From Bifidobacterium miconis (GTDB taxonomy: Bacteria > Actinomycetota > Actinomycetes > Actinomycetales > Bifidobacteriaceae): a DNA stretch of 64,000 nt. Positions 34,468 to 44,192 of the stretch are shown one piece after another; the stretch's first letter is position 1; each line of letters opens with the position of its first letter. Under the pieces are notes generated by a model. It made no database searches, had not been told where the DNA came from, and saw nothing but the letters and a program-made list of their open reading frames with translations. The stretch spans positions 124,001 through 188,000 of the forward strand of contig NZ_JAHBBH010000002.1 in assembly GCF_019331735.1 (NCBI RefSeq). Reading direction: 5' to 3'. A program made the position numbers and the translations under genes.

Positions 34468-36915
34468 TCACCGGCCGCTGCTGGTCGTGCCCGACTGCTG
34501 GCTGTTCGAACTCTGCTGGTTGCTGGTTCCCTGCTGGTTCGACGTGCCGCTGTTGGACTGGCTCGAATTCGACTGGTTCGACTGATTCGAGTTCGACTGG
34601 GTCGAATTGCCGCCGGTCGAGTTCGAATTGGACGAGTTGTTGCCGGTCGTGCCGTTCGAGTTCGTGGTGCCGCCGGTCGAATTGTTCGTGTTGGTGTACG
34701 TGCCCAGCGTGCGGCCCTGAATCGTGGTGACCGAATTGCTGGTGGCCGTGTACTTGGACGACGGCGTGCCGTAGTCGTTGCCCACGTCCTTCGACATGCC
34801 CTTCTTGTCCGCGTACGCGTCCATGAACTCCTTCCACGCCGGGGCCGCGATGGTGCCGCCGTCCCAGTAGCCGCGGTAGGTGCCGTTGATCGCGATGTTG
34901 GCCACGGGGTTCTGCATCGGGGCCTGCGCGTCGCCGACGAGCACGAACGTGGCGATCTGCTTGGGGATGAAGCCGCCGGTGGCCATGTACATGGTCTCGT
35001 TCGTACCGGTCTTCGCGAAGGTCTTGCGGCCGCTGCTCAGCTTGGCGAACACGCCGGCGCCGTCGGAGCGCAGCGTGCCCTGGTTCATCGTGTAGGCGAC
35101 GGTCTGCACGATCTCCTTGTCGATGGCCTGATGACAGTTGGCCTTCGGCACGCTGATCTCCTCGCCGTTCATGCGGGTGACCTTCTTCATGGCGATCGGC
35201 GTGCATTCGACGCCGTCGGCCGCGAGGGTCGCGTACATGTTGGCCATGGTCAGCGGGGAGACGTTCACCGAGCCGATCATCATGGCCGGGTTGTACGTGG
35301 CCGGCACCTGATCGATGGTCTTGAGCGTGGACGCGTCGTGGTAGCCGGCCTGCGTGTAGGCGTCGGCCACGCGGCACAGGCCGATGATCGCGCCCATCGA
35401 CGCCTGCGTGGTGTTGTGCGAGCGGACGAGGCCGAGGAACGGGCTTTCGGGGTTGACCGTGTCGTTGGTGATGGCGTTCGTGACCGGCCACAGTTCGGTG
35501 GTGCCCGAATAGTTCTGCATCTTGCCGTTGTAGTTCTCGCACGCGAACTCGCTGGTCGCATAGCTGGTGGTGGTCTGCAGGTTCTCGTTGATCGAGCGGC
35601 CCGCCTCCATCCACGCGACCAGATTGAACGGCTTGATCGACGAGCCGACCGGGAAGCCCGCGCCGCCGCCGTCAGCCGCGTCGACCATGTAGTTCATCGA
35701 CGTCTGCGTCTGGTCGGTGGCGTCGCCGCCCGTGTACGTTCGGTTGATGCCGAAGCCGAGCACTTCGCCCGTGCCGGGCTTGACCGAGGCCATCATGATT
35801 TCGAAGCCGCTGGGATCGGTGGGCGGGACCGTGTCGCGCGCCGCCTTCATGAGCAGCTGGTTGGCGTCCACGTCGAGCGTGGTGACGATGCTCAGGCCGC
35901 CCTCCTTGAGCAGCTGGAGGCGGGCCTCCTTGGTCTTGCCGAATTCGGAGGAGTTGAGGATGCGCTGGGTCACGTACGCGCAGAAGAACGCGTAGTCGCC
36001 GGCGTTCTGGCAGCCGGTGGTCAGCGGCTGGATGTTGAGCGTGTCCTTGATCGGCGTGTTCACGGCCTCGGTGTATTCGGCCTTGGAAATGTAGCCCTGC
36101 TCGAGCATCAGCTGGAGCACCGTGTTGCGCTGCTTCTGCGCCGTGGGCAGGTTGGCCTCGACCGACGGATCGAACTTCTCCGGGTTCTTCGTGATGGCGG
36201 CGATGGTGGCCGACTGCACGATGTTGAGGTCCTTGGCGCTCACGTTGAAGTAGCGGCGGGCCGCGGTCTCCACGCCGTAGAGTCGGTTGCGGCCGAACTG
36301 CGCGATGTTGAGGTAACCCTGCAGGATTTCGAGCTTGGAGTACTTCTGCTCCATCTGCACGGCGATGAGCATCTCGCGGATCTTGCGCGCGACGGTGCCT
36401 TCGGAGGCATGGTAGCGGGCGATCGGGTCGTTGTCGCTTTCGGCCTTGGTGATCAGCACGTTCTTGACGTACTGCTGGGTGAGCGAGGAGCCGCCCTGCT
36501 CGTCCTGCTTGAGCACGTACGTTTTGACGAACGCGCGCATCACGCCCTGCACGTCGACGCCGGCATGGTCGAAGAAGCGCTTGTCCTCGCGGGCCACCAC
36601 AGCCCAGCGCATGTACTTGGACACGTTCTTGATGGGCACGACGATGCGGTTGTCCTCATAGAATTCGCCCATTTTCGTGGTGCCGTCGGAGGCGTACATG
36701 ATGGATTTCTGCGGCAGGCTCGTCACGTCGAAGTCGATGCCCTCCACCTGAAGGGAGGGAACCAGCGCCTGCGTGGCCTTGTTGGCGGCGAACACGGCCG
36801 GCATGAGCAGCACGCTCGCCGCCACGCCGCCCGCCACGCACAGCGTCACGTAGGCCATGATGAGCGAGAGCACGCGTGCGACGGTAGGGGATTTCTTCTT
36901 GGGCATACAGCTCAT
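34468..36915 (-). CDS. Bifunctional class A penicillin-binding protein
   Basis: This 815-residue murein polymerase has a short cytoplasmic N-terminus, one membrane anchor (residues 16-42), a GT51 glycosyltransferase domain with the catalytic Glu in AREDKRFFDHAGVD and the GGSSLTQQYVKN motif, and a transpeptidase domain with SxxK (SSIKPF), SxN (RSHNTT) and KTG (AKTGTNETMYM). It polymerises and crosslinks peptidoglycan at the outer membrane face. The last ~100 residues are a low-complexity Asn/Ser/Gln/Thr/Gly tail that may thread through the wall. The start could be 36915 or ATG 36906 (MPKKKSP); neither has a strong ribosome site. Confidence 0.96.
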   Translation of the reverse strand: MSCMPKKKSPTVARVLSLIMAYVTLCVAGGVAASVLLMPAVFAANKATQALVPSLQVEGIDFDVTSLPQKSIMYASDGTTKMGEFYEDNRIVVPIKNVSKYMRWAVVAREDKRFFDHAGVDVQGVMRAFVKTYVLKQDEQGGSSLTQQYVKNVLITKAESDNDPIARYHASEGTVARKIREMLIAVQMEQKYSKLEILQGYLNIAQFGRNRLYGVETAARRYFNVSAKDLNIVQSATIAAITKNPEKFDPSVEANLPTAQKQRNTVLQLMLEQGYISKAEYTEAVNTPIKDTLNIQPLTTGCQNAGDYAFFCAYVTQRILNSSEFGKTKEARLQLLKEGGLSIVTTLDVDANQLLMKAARDTVPPTDPSGFEIMMASVKPGTGEVLGFGINRTYTGGDATDQTQTSMNYMVDAADGGGAGFPVGSSIKPFNLVAWMEAGRSINENLQTTTSYATSEFACENYNGKMQNYSGTTELWPVTNAITNDTVNPESPFLGLVRSHNTTQASMGAIIGLCRVADAYTQAGYHDASTLKTIDQVPATYNPAMMIGSVNVSPLTMANMYATLAADGVECTPIAMKKVTRMNGEEISVPKANCHQAIDKEIVQTVAYTMNQGTLRSDGAGVFAKLSSGRKTFAKTGTNETMYMATGGFIPKQIATFVLVGDAQAPMQNPVANIAINGTYRGYWDGGTIAAPAWKEFMDAYADKKGMSKDVGNDYGTPSSKYTATSNSVTTIQGRTLGTYTNTNNSTGGTTNSNGTTGNNSSNSNSTGGNSTQSNSNQSNQSNSSQSNSGTSNQQGTSNQQSSNSQQSGTTSSGR

Positions 36916-37040
36916 TCTAAGGGGCCGGGTCTACCTTGCCGGTTTCCGTTCCGCCCTTGCGCGCATTTCGTCACAAAACCCGCAACAGCCTAATAACGGC
37001 TGGATATTGCCTTGGAGCGGCGCTCCGGACGCTCCCGGCG

Positions 37041-37760
37041 CTACCGCCGCGACCGCCGGATGAGCATGCCCGGCTGGTAGATGATGATGGAACGCCCCTT
37101 GCGCGCGATCCAGCCACGGTTGGAGAAGTCGGTGAGCGCCTTGTTCACGGTTTCGCGCGAGGAGCCGACCAGCTGGGCCATTTCCTCCTGCGTAAGATCG
37201 TGCGGCACGAGCAGGCCGTCCTCCATCGGCTCGCCGAACCGGCTGCCGAGGTTGAGCAGCGTCTTGGCGAGACGCGCGGGCACGTCCATGAACACGAGGT
37301 CGCTGATGTGCTCGTTGTTGGAGCGCATGCGCGCGGCCATGACCTGCAGCATGTTGATGGCGACGCGCGGATGCTTGTCGAGCCAGCCGAACAGGGCGTC
37401 GCGTTCGAGCCAGACGACGCGCGTGTCGTCGGTCATCGCCACGGCGGACGCGGTGCGGGGGCCGCCGGTCGGATCGAACACGGGGATTTCGCCGAGCACC
37501 TCGCCGCGCGCGTGGATGGACAGCAGCTGCACGCGGTTGTCGGTCGAGGTGCGGGTGAGCTTGACCTTGCCCGATTCGAGCACGTACAGGCGGCAGTCGG
37601 TGTCGCCTTCGCGGAAGATGAAGTCGCCTTTGTCGAGCGTGGTTTCCATGAGGTACGGCAGGAGCTCCTCGGCCTGATCGGGCGCGACCTGGGCGAACAG
37701 CGCCGTGTGCAGCAGCGTGTTACTTTCCTCTGGCACTTCGTTCGGCTTGCTTACGCTCAT
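37041..37760 (-). CDS. Crp/Fnr-family transcriptional regulator (GlxR-like)
   Basis: This 239-residue global-type regulator has an N-terminal cyclic nucleotide-binding domain with GEVLGEIPVFD and the phosphate-contacting segment PRTASAVAM, the C helix, and a C-terminal winged HTH (LTQEEMAQLVGSSRETVNKA). It resembles GlxR of actinobacteria, which binds TGTGA-type palindromes. ATG 37760 with AAGGAAGG upstream is the start; the longer frame is not needed. A TGTGAC-N6-GTCACA palindrome at 50492-50509 in this window is a candidate site, but that link is inference. Confidence 0.94.
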   Translation of the reverse strand: MSVSKPNEVPEESNTLLHTALFAQVAPDQAEELLPYLMETTLDKGDFIFREGDTDCRLYVLESGKVKLTRTSTDNRVQLLSIHARGEVLGEIPVFDPTGGPRTASAVAMTDDTRVVWLERDALFGWLDKHPRVAINMLQVMAARMRSNNEHISDLVFMDVPARLAKTLLNLGSRFGEPMEDGLLVPHDLTQEEMAQLVGSSRETVNKALTDFSNRGWIARKGRSIIIYQPGMLIRRSRR

Positions 37761-37969
37761 CGCACCTTCCTTGCTGTCATCGCTGCCTGTGTCGTCGCCG
37801 TCCGATCGCATGGTCGAGGCGGTTCCGCATGACTGACCATATTATTGTAATCGCCCCGTCGCCGTTCGCGGCGTTCCGTCTTTTTCCACGAACCGCGCGC
37901 ATGGCGTGGCGCTCGCGCCGGCGGTATTCGTTGCCGACGACCGGTTTCAGACGTATGCGCCGTGGGAGG

Positions 37970-39166
37970 TCATGCCGATAGGCGATCGGCCACCCCGGCA
38001 CCGGACAGCGGCCGCGCGCCACGGCCGATCAGATGCGCGATGAACCGTTCGATGATCGCCTCCCGTGCAAGTCCGGTCTGCGAGCGCAGCGGATCGACCC
38101 TCTTGCGCGCCGACTTCACGGCCTTGTCCGACATTTTTTCGGATGACGTGTTGAGCACGCGCGCCATCTTCCCCGCATCGATGTCGTACGCCATGGTCAC
38201 GTGGTGGAGCACCGCGCCGGGGCCTCCGTTCGCCGCGGGGAACCGGCGTTGCGCCGCTCCCCCGATTTTGCCGTGGGACGACGCGATGTCGTTGAGTCCT
38301 GCGAACCGTGCATCCACGCCGATGGCGCACAGCGCGTCGATGAGCCACTGGTCGCACAGCCGGTACGACGTTTCGACGTCGATGCCGTCGACGAACGGCA
38401 GCGGCGCGTACAGCGAGTAGGTGATCGTGTTGCCGGGTTCGATGAACATGGCCCCGCCGCCCGTGCACCGGCGCACGACGGCGATGCCCTCATGCGCGGC
38501 CTCGTCCTCGTGGACTTCGTCCGGGATCGACTGGAACCGTCCGACGACGACGGCCGGTCCGGCCCATTCCCAGAATCGCACGGTCGCGGGTCTCAGCCCG
38601 GCGGCGACGTCGCGCGCCCATTGTTCGTCGACCGCCATCTGTTCGGCCGGATCGCGCGGCGCGTCATGCACGACAAGCGGCCGCAGCGCCGCCCACCGCG
38701 CATGCCACCGATCCGCCTCGCCGTCCGTATCGCCGTCCGTATCGTCATTGCGGGCCAATGCGCTGGTGCCGTCCGCATCGTTTCGGGCCGCCGCAATCCC
38801 GCTTTCCTGGTCATTGCGCGCGAGGCGAAGCCGGTCCGAGCCTTCTTCCCCGTCCGGGGCCGGACGACCGTTCATCGTCGGGCGGATGCCCATCGCCCGC
38901 GCATACGCCGTTTCGATCGCAGCCGCGTCCGTGCCGACGAGACGCGCGCCGTCATGCCTCGCAATGGCGGACATAACCGACGCTCCCACAACCAGCGTCC
39001 GTTCCACGTCGTCGATCAGCGCCTGCGCCTCGGCATCGTCGCCTTCGACGAAGAAGTCGCCGTCCAGCCGGCATGCGAGCGCCCGCCCGTCCGCCGGATC
39101 GGCCGTCACATTCACGCCGACCAGCTTGCCGCCCGGCGTCTTGCATTCGCCCCGCAATATCCTCAT
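37970..39166 (-). CDS. lplA: Lipoate-protein ligase with permuted domains and repeat insertion
   Basis: This 398-residue ligase attaches lipoate to carrier proteins such as GcvH. Residues 1-60 (GECKTPGGKLVGVNVTADP, GDFFVEGDD) look like the LplA accessory domain that is C-terminal in E. coli. The catalytic domain follows from about 165, with RRCTGGGAMFIEPGNTITYS and the lysine motif SSHGKIGGAAQRR. Between them (about 100-155) is a low-complexity stretch in which xARNDxxxG occurs three times, encoded by short repeats at about 38745-38830; this looks like an in-frame repeat insertion. The start at 39166 lacks a clear ribosome site. gcvH, its probable substrate, lies at 44193. Confidence 0.88.
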   Translation of the reverse strand: MRILRGECKTPGGKLVGVNVTADPADGRALACRLDGDFFVEGDDAEAQALIDDVERTLVVGASVMSAIARHDGARLVGTDAAAIETAYARAMGIRPTMNGRPAPDGEEGSDRLRLARNDQESGIAAARNDADGTSALARNDDTDGDTDGEADRWHARWAALRPLVVHDAPRDPAEQMAVDEQWARDVAAGLRPATVRFWEWAGPAVVVGRFQSIPDEVHEDEAAHEGIAVVRRCTGGGAMFIEPGNTITYSLYAPLPFVDGIDVETSYRLCDQWLIDALCAIGVDARFAGLNDIASSHGKIGGAAQRRFPAANGGPGAVLHHVTMAYDIDAGKMARVLNTSSEKMSDKAVKSARKRVDPLRSQTGLAREAIIERFIAHLIGRGARPLSGAGVADRLSA

Positions 39167-39178
39167 GCGGCAATGATA

Positions 39179-39207
39179 AGGCCCCGCCGTCACCGGCAGG
39201 GCCTTGC
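39179..39207 (-). terminator. Terminator of leuB
   Basis: On the minus strand AAGGCCCTGCCG and CGGCGGGGCCTT form a stem around a short GTGA loop, about 25 nt after the leuB stop, and are followed by ATCATT. The hairpin ends about 13 nt before the lplA start. Confidence 0.7.
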
Positions 39208-39231
39208 AACATATCCGTTCGCGCGAATCCG

Positions 39232-40263
39232 TCAGATGCGGGCGAGAATGTCCTCGCCGACCTGCGCGGTAGAGCGTTCGGTGGAGCCGAGCTCCTCAAT
39301 GTCCGCTTCGACGGCCTTGTGGATCTTCTTCGCGGCGTCGTCGAAGCCGAGGTGCTCGAGCAGCATCGCGGCGGACAGGATCGCGGCGGTCGGGTTGGCG
39401 ATGCCCTTGCCGGCGATGTCCGGGGCGGAGCCGTGGATCGGCTCGAACATGGACGGGTATTCGTTGGACGCGTTGATGCAGCCGGACGCCGAGTATCCGA
39501 CGCCGCCGACGACCGCGCCCGCCTCGTCGGTGAGGATATCGCCGAAGAGGTTGTCGGTGAGGATCACGTCGAACTTGCTCGGGTTGGAGACGAGGAAGAT
39601 GGTGGCCGCGTCGATGTGCGAGTAGTCGTGGGTGACCTCGGGGTACTCCTCGCCGACCTTGTCGACGATGCGCTGCCACATGTCGCCCGCGTTGACGAGC
39701 ACGTTCTTCTTGTGCACGAGCGTGATGTGCTTGCGGCGCTTCATGGCCAGCTCGAAGGCGTAGCGCACGACGCGCTCGACGCCGTATGCGGTGTTGATGG
39801 ACACCTCGGTGGCGACTTCCTGCGGGGTGCCGCGGCGGACCGCGCCGCCGGCGCCGCAGTAGAGGCCTTCGGTGCCTTCGCGCACGACCACGAAGTCGAT
39901 GTCGCCCGGGTTGGCGAGCGGCGAGGTGACGCCCTTGTACAGCTTGGACGGGCGCAGGTTCACGTACTGATCAAGCGCGAAGCGGAGCTTCAGAAGCAGG
40001 CCTCGTTCGAGGATGCCGGCCTTGATGCGCGGGTCGCCGACCGCACCGAGGAGGATCGCGTCGGTCTTCTTGATGCGTTCCAGCTCCTCGTCGGGCAGGA
40101 TGGCGCCGTCGCGCAGATAGCGCTCCGCGCCGAGGTCAAAGGGCTCGTAGGTGAAATCGGCCACACCTTCGGCGGCCTTTTCGAGGGCCTTCTGCGCCCA
40201 CGGGGTGACTTCCTTGCCGATGCCGTCGCCGGGAATCACGGCGATTGTGTATGTCTTGCTCAT
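39232..40263 (-). CDS. leuB: 3-isopropylmalate dehydrogenase
   Basis: LeuB oxidatively decarboxylates 3-isopropylmalate in leucine synthesis. The 343-residue protein has the NAD/Mg-binding family motifs [31 protein letters not shown] and [19 protein letters not shown], plus [21 protein letters not shown] 40263 ([10 protein letters not shown]) is the start; no Shine-Dalgarno site is visible. No other leu gene is adjacent, so it stands alone between terminators. Confidence 0.98.
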   Translation of the reverse strand: MSKTYTIAVIPGDGIGKEVTPWAQKALEKAAEGVADFTYEPFDLGAERYLRDGAILPDEELERIKKTDAILLGAVGDPRIKAGILERGLLLKLRFALDQYVNLRPSKLYKGVTSPLANPGDIDFVVVREGTEGLYCGAGGAVRRGTPQEVATEVSINTAYGVERVVRYAFELAMKRRKHITLVHKKNVLVNAGDMWQRIVDKVGEEYPEVTHDYSHIDAATIFLVSNPSKFDVILTDNLFGDILTDEAGAVVGGVGYSASGCINASNEYPSMFEPIHGSAPDIAGKGIANPTAAILSAAMLLEHLGFDDAAKKIHKAVEADIEELGSTERSTAQVGEDILARI

Positions 40264-40288
40264 AGCACGCGAGACTACACGCGCGCCC

Positions 40289-40320
40289 ACAGGCCGGCCG
40301 CCGGCCTCTCAGCCTGTGGA
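40289..40320 (-). terminator. Hairpin downstream of the oligopeptidase gene
   Basis: CCACAGGC and GCCTGTGG arms flank a GC-rich interior between the peptidase stop (40349) and leuB. There is no T-run, so termination is uncertain. Confidence 0.4.
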
Positions 40321-40348
40321 CACGCGATTGGTCCGACGAGACGCGCGC

Positions 40349-42856
40349 TCAGTGCAGGATGTTCATCACGCTCAGGCACCACGCGTTCTCGTAGGAGACC
40401 TCCTCCCACTGCTTGTAGCGCCCAGACGTGCCGCCGTGCCCGGCCTCGACCTCGACCTTGACGACCGCGTCCACGCCGGCCGCCTGCAGTCGCGCCACCC
40501 ATTTGAGCGGTTCGACGTACAGCACGCGCGTGTCGTTCATCGACGTGGTCACGAACAGCTTCGGGAAGTCGCGCACGCGCGGGTCGGCCGGGTCGGCGGG
40601 CGCGTTTTCGTACGGCGTGTACGACTTCATGTACCGGTACACGTCCGCGTCGTGCAGCGGGTCGCCCCATTCGTCCCATTCGGTCACGGTCAGCGGCAGC
40701 GACGGGTCGAGGATCGACGTGAGCGCGTCCACGAACGGCACGTCCGCCTCGATGCCGGCGAAACGCGAGGGCGCCATGTTCGCCACCGCGCCCATGAGCA
40801 GGCCGCCGGCCGACCCGCCGTTGGCCACGGTGCGCCGCGGATCCGCAAGCCCGGCATCCTGCAGGGCCGCGACCGCATCCACGAAGTCCTCGAACGTGTG
40901 CTTCTTGTTGAGCCTGCGACCCTGCTCGTACCATGCGCGGCCCATTTCGCCGCCGCCGCGGATGTGCGGCACGGCGTACAGCACGCCGCGGTCGAGCATG
41001 CTCAGACGGGCGACCGAAAAACCCGGATCAGAGCCGATTTCGTACGCGCCGTAGCCGGTGACGAACAAGGCCGAATCGGATACGGGGATGTCGCGCCGCC
41101 ATGCGAGCGACACGGGGATCTGCTCGCCGTCGCGCGCGGTGATCCACACGCGGCGCTCCATGTAGTCGCGCGGATCGAAGTCGCCGAGCACGGTGGCGCG
41201 CTTGAGCAGCCGGTCCTCGCCGGTGGACGGGTCGAGTTCGTGCAGTTCGCCGGGACGTGTGTAGCTGGAGAACGCGTAGCGCATGCGCGGCGCGTCGTAC
41301 GACGGGTTGCCGCTGGTGCCGATCGAGTACAGCCGTCGCGTCTCGCCGGGCAGCAGGTCGTCGGCCGCGCCGTCCCACGTCGTCACCATCGCGGCCGCGC
41401 CGTGGTGTGCGTGCGGTCCGGCGAAGTCGTCGCCGGTCATCGCCGCCGCCGATTCGGCCTCGTCGACGGTCGGGTCGACGTCCCAGTCGCCGTCGAGCGC
41501 GGGCGGCGTCAGCTCGCGGAACGACCACGGCCGACCGGACAGGAAGTCCTCGGCCGCCTGCCGCTTGGTCATGACGGCGACGTGCGGCAGCCCGTCGGTG
41601 CGGTACGAGAGCGCGACGAAGTGGCGGTGGATGGCGATGCCCTCGATCGCCAGCCCGTGCGCGCCCTGCAGAATGACCGGATTGCAGGGGTTGACGTACC
41701 CGGCTCCGACCGGACGCGCGCCGGCGCCGGGCTCCACGTCATCGCCATGCTCGCAGCCGTACGGCGAGCCGACGGCGACCGGCATGCCCTCGCCGAGCCG
41801 GTACGGCGGCTGATGCGAGCGCATGTCGATCACGTCGATTTCAAAGTTCGGATTCGTCGCGTTGTGGTAGACGACCGCGAGCGGCACGTCCTCGCCGTGT
41901 TCGCCGGCTCCTTCGAAGCAGGCGAAGCTCACGTCGTACTCGATGTCGGGCTCGCGCGGGATGAACACCGAGAACTCGCCTTCGGGATCGCTCACCGGCA
42001 GCATCCACACTTCGGTCGAGGTCTTGGACCCGGTGCCGATCACGATGCTGCGCTCGTCGAAGCTCATGCCCACGCCGGCCCAGAAGCGCTCGTCGGCCTC
42101 GCGGTACACTTCGGCGTCCTCGTCGACCGGCGTGCCGACGCGGTGCCGCCGGATCGCGTACGGCCGCCACGCGTCGTCGAGCAACGTGTAGAACACCCAC
42201 TTGCCGTCGGGAGTGAAGCACGCTCCGGCGATGCCGTCGAGCCGTTCGGGCAGGTCCTCGCCGGTTTCGAGGTCGCGGATGCGGAAGTCGTAGCGTTCGT
42301 CGCCGGCGGTGTCCACGCCGTAGAGCATCCATCGGCCGTCGCGGCTCAGGTCCATGCCGCCGAGCCGGAAGAAGTCGTGGCCTTCCGCCTCGCGGTTCGC
42401 GTCAAAGATGATCTGCTCGCCGGGCATCGAGCCGGGTTCGGAGGCCGGGTCGACCACCGGCGGATCCCAGTCGTCGTCGGAGCGCACGGGGATGCGGCAC
42501 TGGTAGCCGTACTGCTGGCCTTCGACGGTGCGTACGAAGTACCAGTAGCCGTCCATGCGCGTCGGCACGGACATGTCGGTCTGCTGGATGCGCGACTTGA
42601 GCTCGTCGAACAGGGTGGAGCGCAGCCCGGCGAGTCCGGCCATGCGCGCCTCGCAATAGCGGTTCTGCGCGGCCACGTAGCCGCGCACGTCGTCGGATTC
42701 CTTGTCGCGCATCCACTCGTAGGGGTCGGTGAACGTGTCGCCGTGGAACGTGCGCTCGTGCGGCACGCGCTTGGCCTCGGGCGGCACGGTCGGCGCGTGC
42801 TGCGCAACCGTCGCTTCCGATGCGGCGGTTGCCGGGGTCTTCTCTTCGTCAGTCAT
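40349..42856 (-). CDS. ptrB: Prolyl oligopeptidase family serine peptidase (oligopeptidase B-like)
   Basis: This 835-residue S9 peptidase has an N-terminal beta-propeller (blade motifs such as MDLSRDGRWMLYGVD and FTPDGKWVFYTLLDD) and a C-terminal alpha/beta hydrolase domain. Its triad is Ser in GGSAGGLLMG, Asp in SMNDTRV and His in EAGHGGTSGR. The preceding HIRGGGEMGRAWYEQGR loop and EWDEWGDP are typical of oligopeptidase B, which cleaves short peptides after Arg/Lys. No signal peptide is present, so it is cytoplasmic. It is about 100 residues longer than E. coli PtrB, partly from a flexible N-terminus and an inserted acidic loop (about 440-480). Confidence 0.94.
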   Translation of the reverse strand: MTDEEKTPATAASEATVAQHAPTVPPEAKRVPHERTFHGDTFTDPYEWMRDKESDDVRGYVAAQNRYCEARMAGLAGLRSTLFDELKSRIQQTDMSVPTRMDGYWYFVRTVEGQQYGYQCRIPVRSDDDWDPPVVDPASEPGSMPGEQIIFDANREAEGHDFFRLGGMDLSRDGRWMLYGVDTAGDERYDFRIRDLETGEDLPERLDGIAGACFTPDGKWVFYTLLDDAWRPYAIRRHRVGTPVDEDAEVYREADERFWAGVGMSFDERSIVIGTGSKTSTEVWMLPVSDPEGEFSVFIPREPDIEYDVSFACFEGAGEHGEDVPLAVVYHNATNPNFEIDVIDMRSHQPPYRLGEGMPVAVGSPYGCEHGDDVEPGAGARPVGAGYVNPCNPVILQGAHGLAIEGIAIHRHFVALSYRTDGLPHVAVMTKRQAAEDFLSGRPWSFRELTPPALDGDWDVDPTVDEAESAAAMTGDDFAGPHAHHGAAAMVTTWDGAADDLLPGETRRLYSIGTSGNPSYDAPRMRYAFSSYTRPGELHELDPSTGEDRLLKRATVLGDFDPRDYMERRVWITARDGEQIPVSLAWRRDIPVSDSALFVTGYGAYEIGSDPGFSVARLSMLDRGVLYAVPHIRGGGEMGRAWYEQGRRLNKKHTFEDFVDAVAALQDAGLADPRRTVANGGSAGGLLMGAVANMAPSRFAGIEADVPFVDALTSILDPSLPLTVTEWDEWGDPLHDADVYRYMKSYTPYENAPADPADPRVRDFPKLFVTTSMNDTRVLYVEPLKWVARLQAAGVDAVVKVEVEAGHGGTSGRYKQWEEVSYENAWCLSVMNILH

Positions 42857-42914
42857 GACCGCCCATTGTAATGCGCGCCCGTCCCGGCCTCCCGCCGTCG
42901 GCCGCGCCGTTTGT

Positions 42915-44147
42915 TCAGCAGTGCTCGCGCAGATACGGCAGCATCGTCTTCATGAGGTTCGACCCGGTGGTGCCCATGAACACGGGCACGTCGGTCACCG
43001 GCACCGGCTGGGTCGCGGTGACGCCGGCCACGGACGACAGCGGCGACGATTCGCGCGGGCTGAGCTGCCGGATGGCGATGGCGAGCACTCGGCCCGGATA
43101 GCGGCGGGTGATCGTCGCGTACGTGGTGGGGTCCTTCTGCCCGTCGTCGCCGATGAGGATGAACTTCATGTCCGGGAAGTCGGCCATGAGCTGTTCGGCG
43201 AATTCGAGCTTGTGCTGCGGGCCGGTGGGTACGAAGGTCTTGGGCCGCGGGTCGAGGTCGCGCAGCAGCAGCGGGCCTTCCGGGAAGCCGTGGTCCTCGA
43301 CGAAGTGCCGGATGGAGCTTTCGACGTTCCACGGCGAGGTGGACAGGTAGAAGAACGGCGCGTCGGGGAACAGGTCGGCGAGCTTGGTGAACAGCACGCT
43401 CATGCCCGGCACGGACGCTTTCTTCTTCGGGTTGAGCAGCAGCAGGTTGTAGGCAGCCTTCCACAATGTGGGCGCCTGCGTGATCATGATGGTGTCGTCC
43501 ACGTCGGAGATGATGCCCACGCGCGCGGTGGACGGCACGGTGAACAGGTTGGCGTGCACGGTTTTGCGCCGCGCGACCTGATAGGAGACGCGGTGCACGC
43601 CCGGTTCGAGCCGGTGCTCCGCGACCAGATCAAGATAGCCGCTCGAGTCGGAGATCGCGTATTCGCTGTCGAGATCGCGGCTGTGGTCGACGCGGTCGTA
43701 GGTTTCGGACTTGCCGACCTGCACGGTGGTCAGCGGATTGCCGTCGATGGCGATGCGCACCTGCTGGCGCGGCGCCGGCACGGTGAGCATGCCTCGGATG
43801 CCGCGCGTGAGCGCGCCGGACTGCGCGTGTTCGGGCGCGTATACGGTGCGGCAGATCAGGCGCGAGTAGTCCTCGGTGCCGTAGCCGACGTACGGTTCGA
43901 CGTTCGGGTACCAGCCCCAGCGTCTCACCGCACGTGTGGAGAAGCGCACCCACAAACCGAACGTGTTGGTGATGATACGGCGCGTGGCCTGCACGGGCAG
44001 CGGCTTGTTCTCGATACGCTCATGCTTCGACGCCGCGTCGAAGGTGGTGACGACCCGTCGCGCCGGAATCGGCACGGTCGCCATCTCGTCCTCGTCCGTC
44101 GCGTCGGCGGCGGGCATGATCCGTGGATTGCGCTGTTCCCTGCTCAT
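42915..44147 (-). CDS. App1-type phosphatidate phosphatase (DUF2183)
   Basis: This 410-residue protein has the App1/DUF2183 C-terminal HAD-like phosphatase domain, with the DxDxT motif as SDVDDTIMITQAP (about residue 215), FYLSTSPWNV and a late KFILIGDDGQKD motif. The N-terminal part has beta-rich segments (VRIAIDGNPLTTVQVG). Yeast App1 dephosphorylates phosphatidate; the bacterial substrate is not known. It has no signal peptide. It is the downstream neighbour of gcvH on the same strand (45 bp), but no functional link is evident. Confidence 0.88.
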   Translation of the reverse strand: MSREQRNPRIMPAADATDEDEMATVPIPARRVVTTFDAASKHERIENKPLPVQATRRIITNTFGLWVRFSTRAVRRWGWYPNVEPYVGYGTEDYSRLICRTVYAPEHAQSGALTRGIRGMLTVPAPRQQVRIAIDGNPLTTVQVGKSETYDRVDHSRDLDSEYAISDSSGYLDLVAEHRLEPGVHRVSYQVARRKTVHANLFTVPSTARVGIISDVDDTIMITQAPTLWKAAYNLLLLNPKKKASVPGMSVLFTKLADLFPDAPFFYLSTSPWNVESSIRHFVEDHGFPEGPLLLRDLDPRPKTFVPTGPQHKLEFAEQLMADFPDMKFILIGDDGQKDPTTYATITRRYPGRVLAIAIRQLSPRESSPLSSVAGVTATQPVPVTDVPVFMGTTGSNLMKTMLPYLREHC

Positions 44148-44192
44148 ACCCCGAACTATACCGCCCGCCGCCGCTAAAACGGTTACCGGCCG

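Noticed and set aside
37812-37969. Possible small gene between lplA and the Crp-like gene
   Set aside because: No frame with a ribosome site; the AT-rich part near 37840 looks like a promoter for the regulator.
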